Assembly (NCBI GenBank): GCA_029379385.1
Contig: CM055618.1
Span: 3,110,134 to 3,174,133 of the forward strand
Reading direction: 5' to 3'
Origin: Quillaja saponaria
Lineage: Eukaryota > Streptophyta > Magnoliopsida > Fabales > Quillajaceae
Length of the DNA: 64,000 bases
In this document: piece by piece, positions 34,747 through 45,434 of the stretch
Layout: the number at the start of each line of letters is the position of its first letter
Position numbering within the stretch: the stretch's first letter is position 1
The notes under the pieces: model-generated
The model's input: only the letters and a program-made list of their open reading frames with translations
Database searches by the model: none
Told to the model about the DNA's origin: nothing
Position numbers and translations under genes: made by a program

Positions 34747-36210
34747 TGATAACTCTAAAATAATAGGGTTATTTCACTATGATTTAAATTCATATTTGAT
34801 CCTAAACTGATATTTTAATTTAGAATACTAGTCAAATATAGTGTCAGAGTTATTTTAGGTTATTTTAAAGAGTTTTGTGGAGTTTTTATCTTAATTATGA
34901 GTAATTTTTTGAATTTTGGGTATTTAATTTGTTTATATGTCCTTGCAGTGTCCAAGTTCGAATTAAAGAAGGGAAGCAACTTAACTGGCACCGTAGAGTT
35001 GCATAACATGAAGCTACGGCAGCCTAAAAGGAAGAATTTGAGGAAAACAGCAGATAGGACTCATTCATGTGCCAATAAGATCAAGCTGTTGTGCTAATAC
35101 AAAGAGAGGAAAACCAAATGTGTCAGTGAGCTGGATGCCGTGGCGCTTGAAGAATGAAGTTGTAGCGTGATGAGAAGGAAGCCACAGAGCCAAAGTAAGG
35201 ACGACTTTCATAAACTGATCAAGGGATTGGTGTTGCAGCACCTATGAATGTGAAGCCGTGGCATGGTACAAGAGGAGTCCTATTGAGATTTTACAGACCC
35301 TGTGGCACTGCAATGCTTGTACAGATTCTTAGGTCTTCTATTTTAAATCAAATAGGAAGGAAATTTTTTTTAAATAGAGGAGCAAGTTTGAAGTTGATAG
35401 ACAAACCAGATCTTCTAATAAAGAGTGCTAAGGAGCTGAAGGAGACCCGAAGAGTGACAACTTTGAGTTTCTATTTCTTCTTCTTCTTATTTTCTATTTA
35501 CTTGTAATGGCTTTGTCTTTAATTTTTATATTTTCTTTAGTTAGTATGGAGTAGTCATATTCTAAGGTTAACAATTGAATTCACACGTAGCCGATATGGC
35601 TTTAGTTTTATTTCAATGCATGCTTTAGTTTTAGTATTTATGTTGCCTTGTTTTTAATGTTTCTAATTGCTTGATCACCAATTAGATTGATTAGGAATTC
35701 CGAAGTTGACTTGGAAGAGTTAGTTTTTGGATTAGTCTTAGGTGATATAACTTATGTTTGGATTGTTCATATGAGTTGGATGATCTGATTGTTTAAGAGA
35801 TAGGGATATACTCTTTTACCATAAGTAACCTAGGAGATTAGGTCTTGATGAGTTTGTTTAAAATAATTCTCATAGGAATATAGGGAATTAGACTAAGAAA
35901 AATATATAATTGCTAGGCATAAGAGTATGCTAGTAATTAATTAAGAAATCTAGGTTAATATTAGTTAATGCATGAATTGATTTGAATTAAAGTTATTAAT
36001 GTATGGTGTAAGGGATATCGTAAACCTAGACTTAGTTTTAATGTTTTTAAATTAAATTTATCTTTGAATTTACATTGGCTTGATTAGAATTAAGCTGTAC
36101 TATAGTGGTAATTAGCATAAAAAATAATTATTTCTCATGAGAACAATCTCTATTTGTTACTATATTACTTGAGGACGATACTTGCGCTTGTGTTTGTATA
36201 ATTTCTATCA
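34747..36210 (+). repeat. 5' LTR of Athila-type element B
   Basis: 1464 bp with TGATA...TATCA ends, colinear with LTR A. U3 has reiterated CCGCGGC-type motifs, including ccgtggcgc (about 35138) and ccgtggcat (about 35255). A TATA-like ttaaatagagg lies at about 35372, in register with the TATAAATA of LTR A. U5 includes ctatattacttgaggacgat (36157-36180). A primer-binding site follows within a few bases, so this is a 5' LTR. The ORFs at 34897-35097 and 35244-35507 are inside it and not genes. Confidence 0.85.
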
Positions 36211-36216
36211 AGTTTT

Positions 36217-36234
36217 TGGTGCTATTGCCAAAGA
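36217..36234 (+). other. Primer-binding site (tRNA-Asp type, decayed)
   Basis: tggtgctattgccaaaga lies six bases after the 5' LTR. Plant Athila/Tat elements prime from tRNA-Asp with a TGGCGCCGTTGCC site. The differences here are mostly C-to-T or G-to-A changes, as expected from methylated CpG decay. Confidence 0.7.
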
Positions 36235-36325
36235 ATAATTTATTTTATTTTGTTAATATCATTATAAGCTTACTTGATTATAATTCAAGTTTTTTATTCT
36301 TGATTTCAGGTGTTATTGACATTGT

Positions 36326-37500
36326 ATGCAAAACACTAGAGATTTGGAATTATTACTATATGATCCCAAGATCGAACGAACGCTTAGAGAGTTAAGAAAG
36401 AACCAAATCCCAAAACAATCTCGTGCAATAGCTGAAGGTTAAGAAATTCATGAAAACAAGGTTTTGAGGGATTATGTTGTCCCTCTTGTGCAAGGCCTCC
36501 ACTCTATCATACAAAGACCAACCATTGCTGTAAACAATTTTAATATCAAACCGGGCACAATCCAGATGATTCAACAATCTTAGGAGATTACCAAGTGAAG
36601 CCCCTATACCCAGTTAGTCTCATTCCTGGAGCTATGCGACACATTCAAGTGCAACGGTGTCTCAAATGATGTAGTCCTCCTTAGGCTTTTTTCCTTTCTC
36701 ACTCCGAGATAAGGCAAAAAGTTGACTATATTTATTACTTCAGCATTCCATCACCACTTGGTCAGACATGGCACAAAACTTTCCGACCAAATTCTTTCCT
36801 CTCGCAAAGACAACCATGCTAAGGAATGAAATCACGTCATTCCTTTAACAAGATCAAGACTTACTCTATAAGGCGTGTGAGAGATATAAAGACCTAATGA
36901 GAAAGTGCCCATATCATGGCATTCCTAAGTGGCTACAAGTGCATACCTTTTATAATGGTTTGTGAAACCAAACTAGAATAATGAGTGATGCTGCTGCTAG
37001 TGGTACTTTAATGGGTAAATTTACGGATGACGCCTATAACCTTTTGCAAGAGATGGCCTCAAACTCTTATCAATGGCCAACCAAAAGGTTATCATCTTGA
37101 AGAGTTGCTGGAGTGCAACAACAAACTAAAGTCACTATCTTGGTATGTGAAGCTTGTGGCAAAGGTCAAATACTGAAACGGTTCAACATGTTCAAGCTAA
37201 AGTCGCTATCTTTGCCCAAATACTGAAACGGTTCAATATGTTCAGAATTTCAACCATCAAAACAACCATTTTTCCAATATATATAATCCAAGGTAGAAAA
37301 GTCACCCAAACTTTAGTTAGAATAATCAAGGATCACAAGCTGCAAGGCCTAATCCACCTCTTGGATTTCAAGCTCTACAAAGGCAAGCAGCTCCTCAAAA
37401 GAAGCCATCTTTGGAAGACATGTTTCTGCAAGCCAAGGTATCTCCTTGAGTACATTAGAGACACACATTAGGTAGCTAGCAAATGTTTTGACTATAATAC
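36326..37500 (+). pseudogene. Athila-type gag, element B
   Basis: Begins ATG at 36326 (QNTRDLELLLYDPKIE) and runs with stops and frame changes through CDTFKCNGVSNDVVLLRLF (about 36640-36695), YKDLMRKCPYHG-like sequence near 36870-36920, and EAYNLL/EMASN-like sequence near 37030-37080. These are hallmarks of Athila gag capsid sequence. It is disrupted, and the region 37140-37270 contains a local duplication (caaatactgaaacggttcaa at 37169 and 37218). Confidence 0.8.
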
Positions 37501-38500
37501 CTCATGGTGTCCTTCCTAGTGATACTGAAGCAAACCCAAGGAATAAGAGTAAGGAACAATGTAAGGCAATAACTCTTAAGAGTGGGAAAGAGTTAGAGGA
37601 GTAGAAAAAGAAAATACAAGATGTTAAAATCCCTACATCTTCTACTAAAGAGGAATTGCCTATTGAAGTCATAGAGGAGAAGGAAAAGAAGGTAATTGCT
37701 GAACCCAAAAAGGCAAATTCTATTCCCTCAAAGGTTCCACGAGCAAAACCTTGACAAGCAATTCCATAAATTTCTAGATGTGTTCAAGAAACTCCACATA
37801 AACATTCTCTTTACTGAAGCTCTGAACAAATGCCAAGCTATGTAAAATTGATGAAAGACATCCTGTCTAAGAAGAGGAAGCTTGGTGATCATGAAACTAT
37901 TACACTTACTGAAGAGTGTAGCGCCATACTTTGTAGTTTTACTATTCCCTGCACTATAGGCACACTACATTTTGGTAGGGCACTTTGTGACTTAGGACCT
38001 AGTATAAATTTAATGCCTTTATTAATTTATCAAAAGCTAGGAATGGGTGAAGTAAAACCAACATCAGTAACTCTATAATTAGCTAGTAAACTTACACACT
38101 AGTTACTAGTAGGACACTTATTGATGTCTAAAAAGGTGAACTCACCACTTGAAGCTTCAATAATTTCACACTCTATAAGAGAATATAATGATTTTAAGGA
38201 GTGTATGAAATTATTGGATGCATCACCATATATGCTGAAACTAAATCCAAGATTTGAAAATCTGGATTTACCATCATCCACTCCATCTAGATTAAGACTA
38301 TCAATTGATGAACCTCCTATCTTAGAGCTAAAACTATTACCTAATCATCTAAGTTATGCTTTTCTTGGTCCTTCATCTACTTTGCCTATTATTATTTATG
38401 TTTCTCTTATTAACATGCAGGAAGACAAACTCTTTCATGTAGATAACATAGAAGAGCACTAGGATGGACAATTGCTAACACTAAGGGTATAAGCCCTTCC
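37501..38500 (+). pseudogene. Athila-type protease region, element B
   Basis: An acidic/Lys-rich gag-protease linker (37540-37700) is followed at 37830-38078 by SYVKLMKDILSKKRKLGDHE, LTEECSAILCSF, FTIPCTIGTLHFGRALCDLG and PSINLMPLLIYQKLGMGEVK. The active-site triad is altered to DLG, as is common in Athila proteases. The expected stretch between this and the next block is deleted, then 38121-38462 carries KVNSPLEASII and a linker peptide ending in LLPNHLSYAFLGPSSTLPII, the usual sequence before the RT. Premature stops are present. Confidence 0.8.
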
Positions 38501-39762
38501 ATTTGCATGCACATGATCCTTATAGAGGATAACCGTAAACTAACAATTGAGCATCAAATGAGGCTTAATCCTATAATGAAAAAGGTGGTGAAAAAAGAAA
38601 TAATCAAGTGGTTAGATACTAGAATTATCTATCTAATCTGGGATAGTCATTGGGTAAGTCCTATCCAATGTGTACCAAAGAAAGAAGGGATGATAGTTGT
38701 TGCAAATGCAAATACTAAACTCATTCTTACAGGAACCATTATTGGCTAAAGGGTATGCATGGACTACCGGAAGTTGAACAAAGCTACAAGGAAGGACCAC
38801 TTTTCACTTCCATTCATTGATCAAATGCTAGACCGGCTGGTAGGCAGGGAATATTATTGTTTCTAGATGGTTATTTAGGGTATTATCAAATTGCTATTGC
38901 CTCGAAAGATTGAGAAAAAAACTACATTTACTTGCCTTTATGGCACATTTGTTTATAGAAGGATTCTTTTTGGTTTATACAATGCCCCTGCCACCATTTA
39001 AAGATACATAATGGTAATTTTCACCGATATGGTAGAACAAGGGCTTGAAGTTTTTATGGATGATTTTCTGTTTTAGTTGATTTATATGATGAATGTCTCC
39101 ATAATTTAACTTTAGTGCTTAAAAAATGTGAAGAGACCAACTTGGCCTTAAATTGGGAAAAATACCATTTCACGGTACAAGAAAATATAGTTCTAGGTCA
39201 TAAGATGTCTAACAAGGGAATTGAGGTACATTGAGCTAAGATTAAAACCATAGAAAAATTATCTCCCCCTATTTTAGTAAAAGGAATAAGAAGCTTTCTA
39301 GGTCATGCTAGCTTAATAGGAGATTCATGAAAGAATTTTCGAAAATTTCCAAACCATTTTGCATTCCTAGAAAAAGACATCTCATTTATATTTGATGATA
39401 CATGTCTTGCTGCTTTTTTAGAGTTGAAAAATTGATAATAACAGCTCCAATTATGGTAATCTCAAATTGGAACCTACGCTTTGAATTGATGTGTGATGCT
39501 AATGCTCGGACAAAGAAAATAAAAGATTTTTCACTCTATATATTATGCTAGCAAAACGTTAAATGGTGCTCAATTGAACTATACCACAATTGAAAAGGAA
39601 CATTTACCAGTAGTGTTTAATTTTGAAAATTTTTGATCTTATTTAATTAGAACTTCTGTCATTGTTTTATTGACCACTCTACTATTAAGTATTTGACTTA
39701 CAAGAACAATGCAAAGCCTAGGTTGATAAGGTGGATGCTGTTACTACAAGAATTTGACTAAA
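38501..39762 (+). pseudogene. Athila-type reverse transcriptase and RNase H, element B
   Basis: Motifs: IEHQMRLNPIMKKVVKKE (about 38530-38585), WDSHWVSPIQCVPKKEG (38640), CMDYRKLNKATRKDHFSLPF (38757), TFTCLYGTFVYRRILFGL, FMDDF at about 39053-39068, LNWEKYHFTVQENIVLGH, and the RNase H portion ASKTLNGAQLNYTTIEKEH (about 39550-39600). It ends abruptly after [18 protein letters not shown] at about 39762, before the integrase. Stops and frameshifts are abundant. It is the plus-strand counterpart of the RT in element A. Confidence 0.88.
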
Positions 39763-40600
39763 AGATGTAAAAACTAATACTACTAAATATCCTTTACAGT
39801 AATGTACAAACTTGCTATTAATACCATGTAAGGTAATAAAAAACTAATAATGACGTCCCTACTCTAACTACTATACAACACACAATTATAGAGACCAACT
39901 AGCTGCTTCCCAAACAAAAGCTAGAGTCCTACACCTCTGTTCTAGAACCATAAGACCCAGTAGTAAAATAAAGCAAAGATTGAGAAGCATCAAATGGCCA
40001 AAATCTGATAAAAATATAAATCAGGTAAAAAATCAAATAGAGTAAAACTCATAGACCATCAAGTAGAAATATTCAACCAATGAACATAGACTTTCTTTCC
40101 ACGCTCAGCAAGTTGTAACATGCATTGGCAAAGTACTATGGACCTTAATCTACTTGTCAAAACTTTTATAGCCGTTTTTTCATTGAATCAGTCAAGAGAC
40201 AAAGCATAACCCTTAATGAAAGCATGATTAACAAATGAAAAAGGTTAACAAACCAAGAGAATAATCTAACCTTCATCCTAGCCATGCAAGCATTAACCAT
40301 CAATAACAAATACAAAGCAAATACAACTACGAATACAAATCAAAGAATGCTTAACAAAACAACAATGAACATTCAAAACAATTTTAGATCTCAATTAAAT
40401 ATGGCATTATCAACTTACAAAGATCATAAATAATCATTGTGCATCAATATTAATCAACATGAAACATGAAAGACCTAAACCATAATGTAGACCAAAATAT
40501 ATATATACATATATATAAGAAAAAAGATATTGTTCCTTTCTTAAAATAGTTTAACTACTCCATAAATTGAAGCTACCTATTGTAATCTAATTTGTCCTCA
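39763..40600. other. Unassigned AT-rich sequence, boundary between element B and Harbinger element
   Basis: No reading frame is recognised. Element B ends at the left edge, and the Harbinger Myb-like ORF begins on the minus strand to the right. No terminal inverted repeat matching the right end of the Harbinger element was found here. Confidence 0.4.
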
Positions 40601-40609
40601 CCTAATATC

Positions 40610-41700
40610 CTCTAAAACTTCAAAAACTATACTAGTTAGAGGACACTCCAAGATTAGCTTCACACTTTGCCCATCTAAACCACTTAATCCTCAACAAACT
40701 TTCTAAGTACAAGGGCTTCTAATCATCTAGCAGAGAGAAAAAGAAGTTTGTTTTGCTCCCATCTAAACTCAATATCTCACCTACTATAATCCTCTAGATT
40801 GGAATGAAGCCTTCTATCTTCTCAGCTCCATATGCCTTAATCTCAAACTTTTAGTAATCTTGCCAATATTTTCAGTTGCCTCTTCATACATCTTCTAAAT
40901 TTTTCACAACATTCACCAAGTCGACCACTAAACTATCCTCACATCTAGCCCTTTTCTTACTCCTATTTTGTTGTTGCCTACTATTATTCACATTAGCTGA
41001 GTTTTGGCACCCTTATTAATGTTTTCATCCTTTGCATAAGCTAAGAAATGTCGACATACTCATCCACCTCAACACCATAATTTGTAGCCTAATTTGCAGT
41101 CACAAAGTCATCCCGTCCTATTATCTTTTTTTTTTTCCAATGACTCTTCTCTATCCATTGCCTTTACTACATCTGCAGCACCCTCTGCCCGTCCCTCATT
41201 AGCTCTATCTTTGCTAAACACCTTCTCTAATCTGTGATAAAAAGGGAAACACTTCCCTATTAATCCTTTTTGCAGTGGGTTGGCTCTGTCACATATAAAT
41301 AATGAATATCCAATGATAAATTGACACTTGAGATAACATAATTATACTAAAAAGTAACATAAACTATAAATACCTTACACCATTCATTAAAGATGCCCTG
41401 CTCCACTGTCACACACATCTACTCTTCATTCCAACCAAATCCATTTGCATTAAGATCTAGCATTTTAGAAATAGTAAAGTATTGTTTTTTCAACTACTTC
41501 ACTCTATAGTCAATATGTGGATTGGCTCTAAGCTCAATACCAGGCAATTTTTTATGCAGCCGTTTTTCTAACTGGCTTGCATAAACTACTCTAAATGTCC
41601 TATTCTCTGACTTCTACTTCCCTAAATTTGCTAAGTCTTCCAATCATTCTACTAGCTTGAAATCCTAAACAGCAGTTCAATGGTGTTGGGTTTTATCGGT
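40610..41700 (-). pseudogene. PIF/Harbinger-associated Myb/SANT-like protein
   Basis: The minus strand encodes ASQLEKRLHKKLPGIELRAN, PHIDYRVK, LKKQYFTISKMLDLNANGFG, WNEE and VEQGIFNEWCKVFI between about 41590 and 41370. After a likely intron it continues with FPFYHRLEKVFSKDRANEGR (about 41250-41195), a KKRARC-like basic stretch and FFSLLDD (about 40740). These are the motifs of the plant Myb/SANT-like DNA-binding protein encoded by PIF/Pong-type transposons next to the transposase. Known role in the family: nuclear partner needed with the transposase for transposition. Stops interrupt it. It lies 3' of the transposase on the same strand, so both belong to one element. Confidence 0.75.
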
Positions 41701-42085
41701 CCCTCTCCCCTTTCTTTATGCATCAATATCTAAATAGTTATAGATAATGTATTTGAATAAAAATCTAGTAAACAATTATGGAAAAAACCACACAAACCAA
41801 CATTATATAGCAACTAAATAGTTACAAAGACAATCAACCATATTAAAATGTTTTACATAATGTATTTAAACAAAAACCTATTAAACAAATATGTAATAAA
41901 AAACTCAATCTAACTAGTAAATTTTCATAAATTAAACTAATACATATAAGTCATTTATTAAATAAATCATTTGCAAAAATGCTAAGTATTGATTTCTACT
42001 AAATAAAGCAATAAAAATAAAAACTGAATGCACACAATCACTTATTAATACATCATGTAAATTAAAAAAACTAATTGTTTAATGT

Positions 42086-43331
42086 TCAAATTAGTCTATT
42101 GAACATATCATTTGCCAGGTTTTCTCTTTTTGTAGTCCAAGCCTTACTTACTTTCACATATTTGACCCTGTCTTCATCTTCCTCATCTTTCTCATTCAGA
42201 TTTTCATCACCCTCTTCAATCTCTACATCATAAGCTACTTCATAAGGAACATGCATTTCCATTCTTATGTGATTATGTAGCATGGCACATGCTATTATAA
42301 TCCTACATTGCATCTTGAAATAATAGTAGGATTACCCCCCCTAAGTATCCCTATCTACACTTCAACATTCTAAATGTCCTCTCAATCATATTTCTAGTTG
42401 AAAAATGTTTCATATTGATGTACTCTTGTGTAGTGCTTTGTAAAGAACTTGTCCCCTATTCCTTTAAATAGCATCTTGTACCTTTATAAGGTGCAAAGAA
42501 ACCATCAGAATTTATGTTCCCAACATCACAAAGATAATAAGTACCTAATAAGAAAAAGTATAGCATTATTTTAGTTAATGTTATATATAAATACCTATAT
42601 ACCTAGAATATTAACAACTACATTATTTAGTTTCTTTACCTTAAGGGATAATCAACTAATTCCTCCTAGAGATTGCATCTTTTAGTATCCTAAAGTCAAT
42701 AGCAGAACCTTCTCATCCAACCAACAAATATATGAATTGCATATCAGGTGCACAAACTCTTAATACATTGGTTGAAATTTCATTCTTCCTAGACCTGAAC
42801 TTAGGCTTATCTATACTCGACACATTCACTTTGATATGAGTGTCATCAAGTGCACCCAGACAATTCTAATAAGAACATATAAGAGATTAAATTAGTAAGA
42901 CTATTTATAACTTTTTTTAGAATTACTTATTAAACTACAAAGTTATTTAAAAATGATTTACCTTAAAAAAATTTTACCTATCATTATTGTTGTCCTCTTG
43001 AATGGGTTCTGGTTACTTGAAAAGAACCCTATGAAATCTTAATATAGAGTGTATGACCTTTGTCATAACTCTACTTAGAGTCTCAATTGATCTCATGATT
43101 TGCCTCTTCATAGTTCTAAATTTTTCATCATGAGCCATTACATTGAAAACAATTGCTACCATCTCTTCAATACCCATATTCCTAAAAGGCACTAGAACTC
43201 CAGGTCCCCTAATCATACAACATAAGTTCCTAAATGTTTTCCTATCCATCATAAAATTCTCTATGCAAGATAAATCACTTAAAAAGATAATCCTATCAAA
43301 ATTCATATTCATAATGATATTTTTATTGTAA
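42086..43331 (-). pseudogene. PIF/Harbinger transposase (DDE)
   Basis: Minus strand. The N-terminal block (43312-43013) has FMMDRKTFRNLCCMIRG and GIEEMVAIVFNVMAHDEKFR, the pre-catalytic helix-turn-helix-like region. The catalytic core follows: LGALDDTHIKV (first Asp, about 42829-42860), RSRKNEISTNVLRVCAPDMQ, FIYLLVGREGSAIDFRILKD and AISRR (about 42680), an intron, then CDVGNINSDGFFAPYKGTR with the second Asp (about 42480-42530), STRNMIERTFRMLKCR with the catalytic Glu (about 42355-42405), and RIIIACAMLHNHIRMEMHVP ending in an acidic tail and stop at 42086. All three catalytic acidic residues are visible, but stops and frameshifts between the blocks make this copy probably inactive. Confidence 0.88.
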
Positions 43332-45409
43332 GCATCCTATTTTTATTTTTTTTATTCTTAATGGACATTTTTTAGAAACTATAAGAACTATGCAGACCAG
43401 TATTAGCAAGGTCAAACTCTCTAACATGTCAAGATGTAGCAACAACTAGAACATGTCAATGGTATCAATGACATCCAAAAGAAACAAAATAGTATAAGGA
43501 TTAGTATTATATGTGCATTAGTCTAATAGAGCGGAACCTTTCTATTTTTTTGTCAATGGTATCAAATGAGAATTGAGAAAGTAATATGGTGTCAAAGAAC
43601 AAATCAATCACAGTAATTTTTACTAAGCAAAATGGAAAGGAATATAAGAGCAAAAAAACTAATGACACTCTTTAATTATTTTGAGGAATATGCAAATAAG
43701 ATAGAGACAGTAATATAAGAACCCTAATAAATGCTTATACATGATAGGCAACAATATTATTTTTGTGTTATAGTTTGTGAATTGTAAATTGGGAGATGGG
43801 TTTTGGTTCAAAGTTGTGAAGCAAATAGAGAAGGAAAAAAGCAACCAAGATCCCCAACAAAAGCACAAATAACTAATATTCATAATGAGAAAGAAAAGAA
43901 TAGCTAGGGAAGAACAAGTTGTATGTGTATGTTTACATAAGAAGAAAATTTGGTATATATACAATAGTATAGAAGGTTCTCATATCACATCCATGAAGTT
44001 AGACCTTAGATTTAGTAGTAACTGGGAAAGGAAACAACTCACTTACTATTAAACACCTACTTGTTAGAATTGTAAGTGATTGTTGCAGGTGATATATATG
44101 AAGTCAGGAAATCATATATTTTTATGCATAGGATAAGAGAGAGTGATATCAGGTTTTTGAAATTAAAAACAAAAGTGAAACATTAATCTAGTACAAAAAT
44201 AGAGTTACAATATACTTTAATTATTAAATTAAACATTGAACAAACTTGAGTTTCTTCTTTCTTAATTAACTAAACTCTAGGTATTTTGACTTTAGAACAA
44301 GTTTATGTATTGGTTGGAAGTTAGGGAATGCAAGGAGTAGCTCATTTAGACTAGAAAAAAAAAAAAAAAAACACAAAACTAGCTATCTAGTACTGTAACG
44401 CCAACAATACAAGAAAGCAGTTGGTCATTATATCAAAAAGACAATATTAAAGTTCTCATCTATTTTCCAAAAGTATTGCATCAACAACCAACAAAACATC
44501 CAACCAAACTAATGAAACTAACAAGTTGGTCCTTCTAACATCATCAAATATTTAATAAGCAAAACATCCATATTATTGGAACTAAGCAAACTATGCAACT
44601 CAAACATAAATGAATTTAAGACAGAGAACGATATTAAAGAACCAGATTAATGGAACTTATAAAAGAAGAACATTGACTAATGAGGTTTAAAATCAGTCAA
44701 TACAGAAAAGTGACCATTATTTTCTCTTTTTCTTGCTAAAATTATTGTTAATGACTACCAACTAAACCCTAAAATATCAAAAGTCATCATCCTAAAAAAA
44801 TTAAAGGACCCAAATTCTGAAAAACCTATATATCCCAATTTCATAAAACCTTAGAATTCTAATTTTAGAAAACCTAACCCAAATGCACAAATTTAGTACC
44901 AGCTTGACATACATAAAATGGAAGATTTTGGTAACTTACTTGAATGAAGCTCTAAAATGACAACAAAGACAAATTCCTCTTGCATCTTTGTGAACACTAA
45001 CAGAAAAAATTACTTTCGGACTTCTCTGCAGAAGGAGAAGTGACCTTCAAGTAGAAGGCCTTATTTTTTCTATATTCAGCTAGGTAGGGATTGATATAGA
45101 GAAGAATTTGAAGGTGAAAAGTGGAGAAGGTGAAGAAAAATGGAGAAGCTGAGATTATCGAGATTTCAATTTTTAGATCTGCTACTGTAACATTATAAGC
45201 AAAATGATCATTTTGCCTATCCTTTTTCCCTCTTATGTGAGAATAAAATATAGGCACCTATTATGAAGGGTATAACATTCTCGTGATCTTAGAGAAAAGA
45301 GCCAAATTGATGCCTATGAAAAGTTTTTTTTTCCAAGTAAAAGTTTCAACTCTTGAAACAAATACTGGCATAAAGTATTTCAGACAATATTTTCCTGAAT
45401 AAAAAATTA
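43332..45409 (-). mobile_element. Harbinger element 5' non-coding region
   Basis: Between the transposase start and the right terminal repeat. AT-rich, with no recognisable ORF (minus-strand ORFs at 43659-43964 and 44997-45257 match no family). It probably contains the promoter and leader intron of the transposase. Confidence 0.5.
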
Positions 45410-45434
45410 ATTACCTGAAACAAATGCCCCCTTA
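45410..45434 (-). repeat. Probable Harbinger terminal inverted repeat and TTA target site
   Basis: The plus strand reads ttacctgaaacaaatgcccc followed by c and tta. The minus-strand end gggggcatttgtttcaggta and the trinucleotide TTA target fit PIF/Harbinger ends. The matching left terminus was not found. Confidence 0.55.

Noticed and set aside
39741..39762. actacaagaa resembling a CACTA terminus at the end of element B
   Set aside because: These bases lie in the RNase H frame of element B (LLLQEFD), so the match is coincidental.
22672..39762. Elements A and B as the two halves of one element inverted by recombination
   Set aside because: Both contain RT and RNase H motifs, so they cannot be halves of a single insertion.
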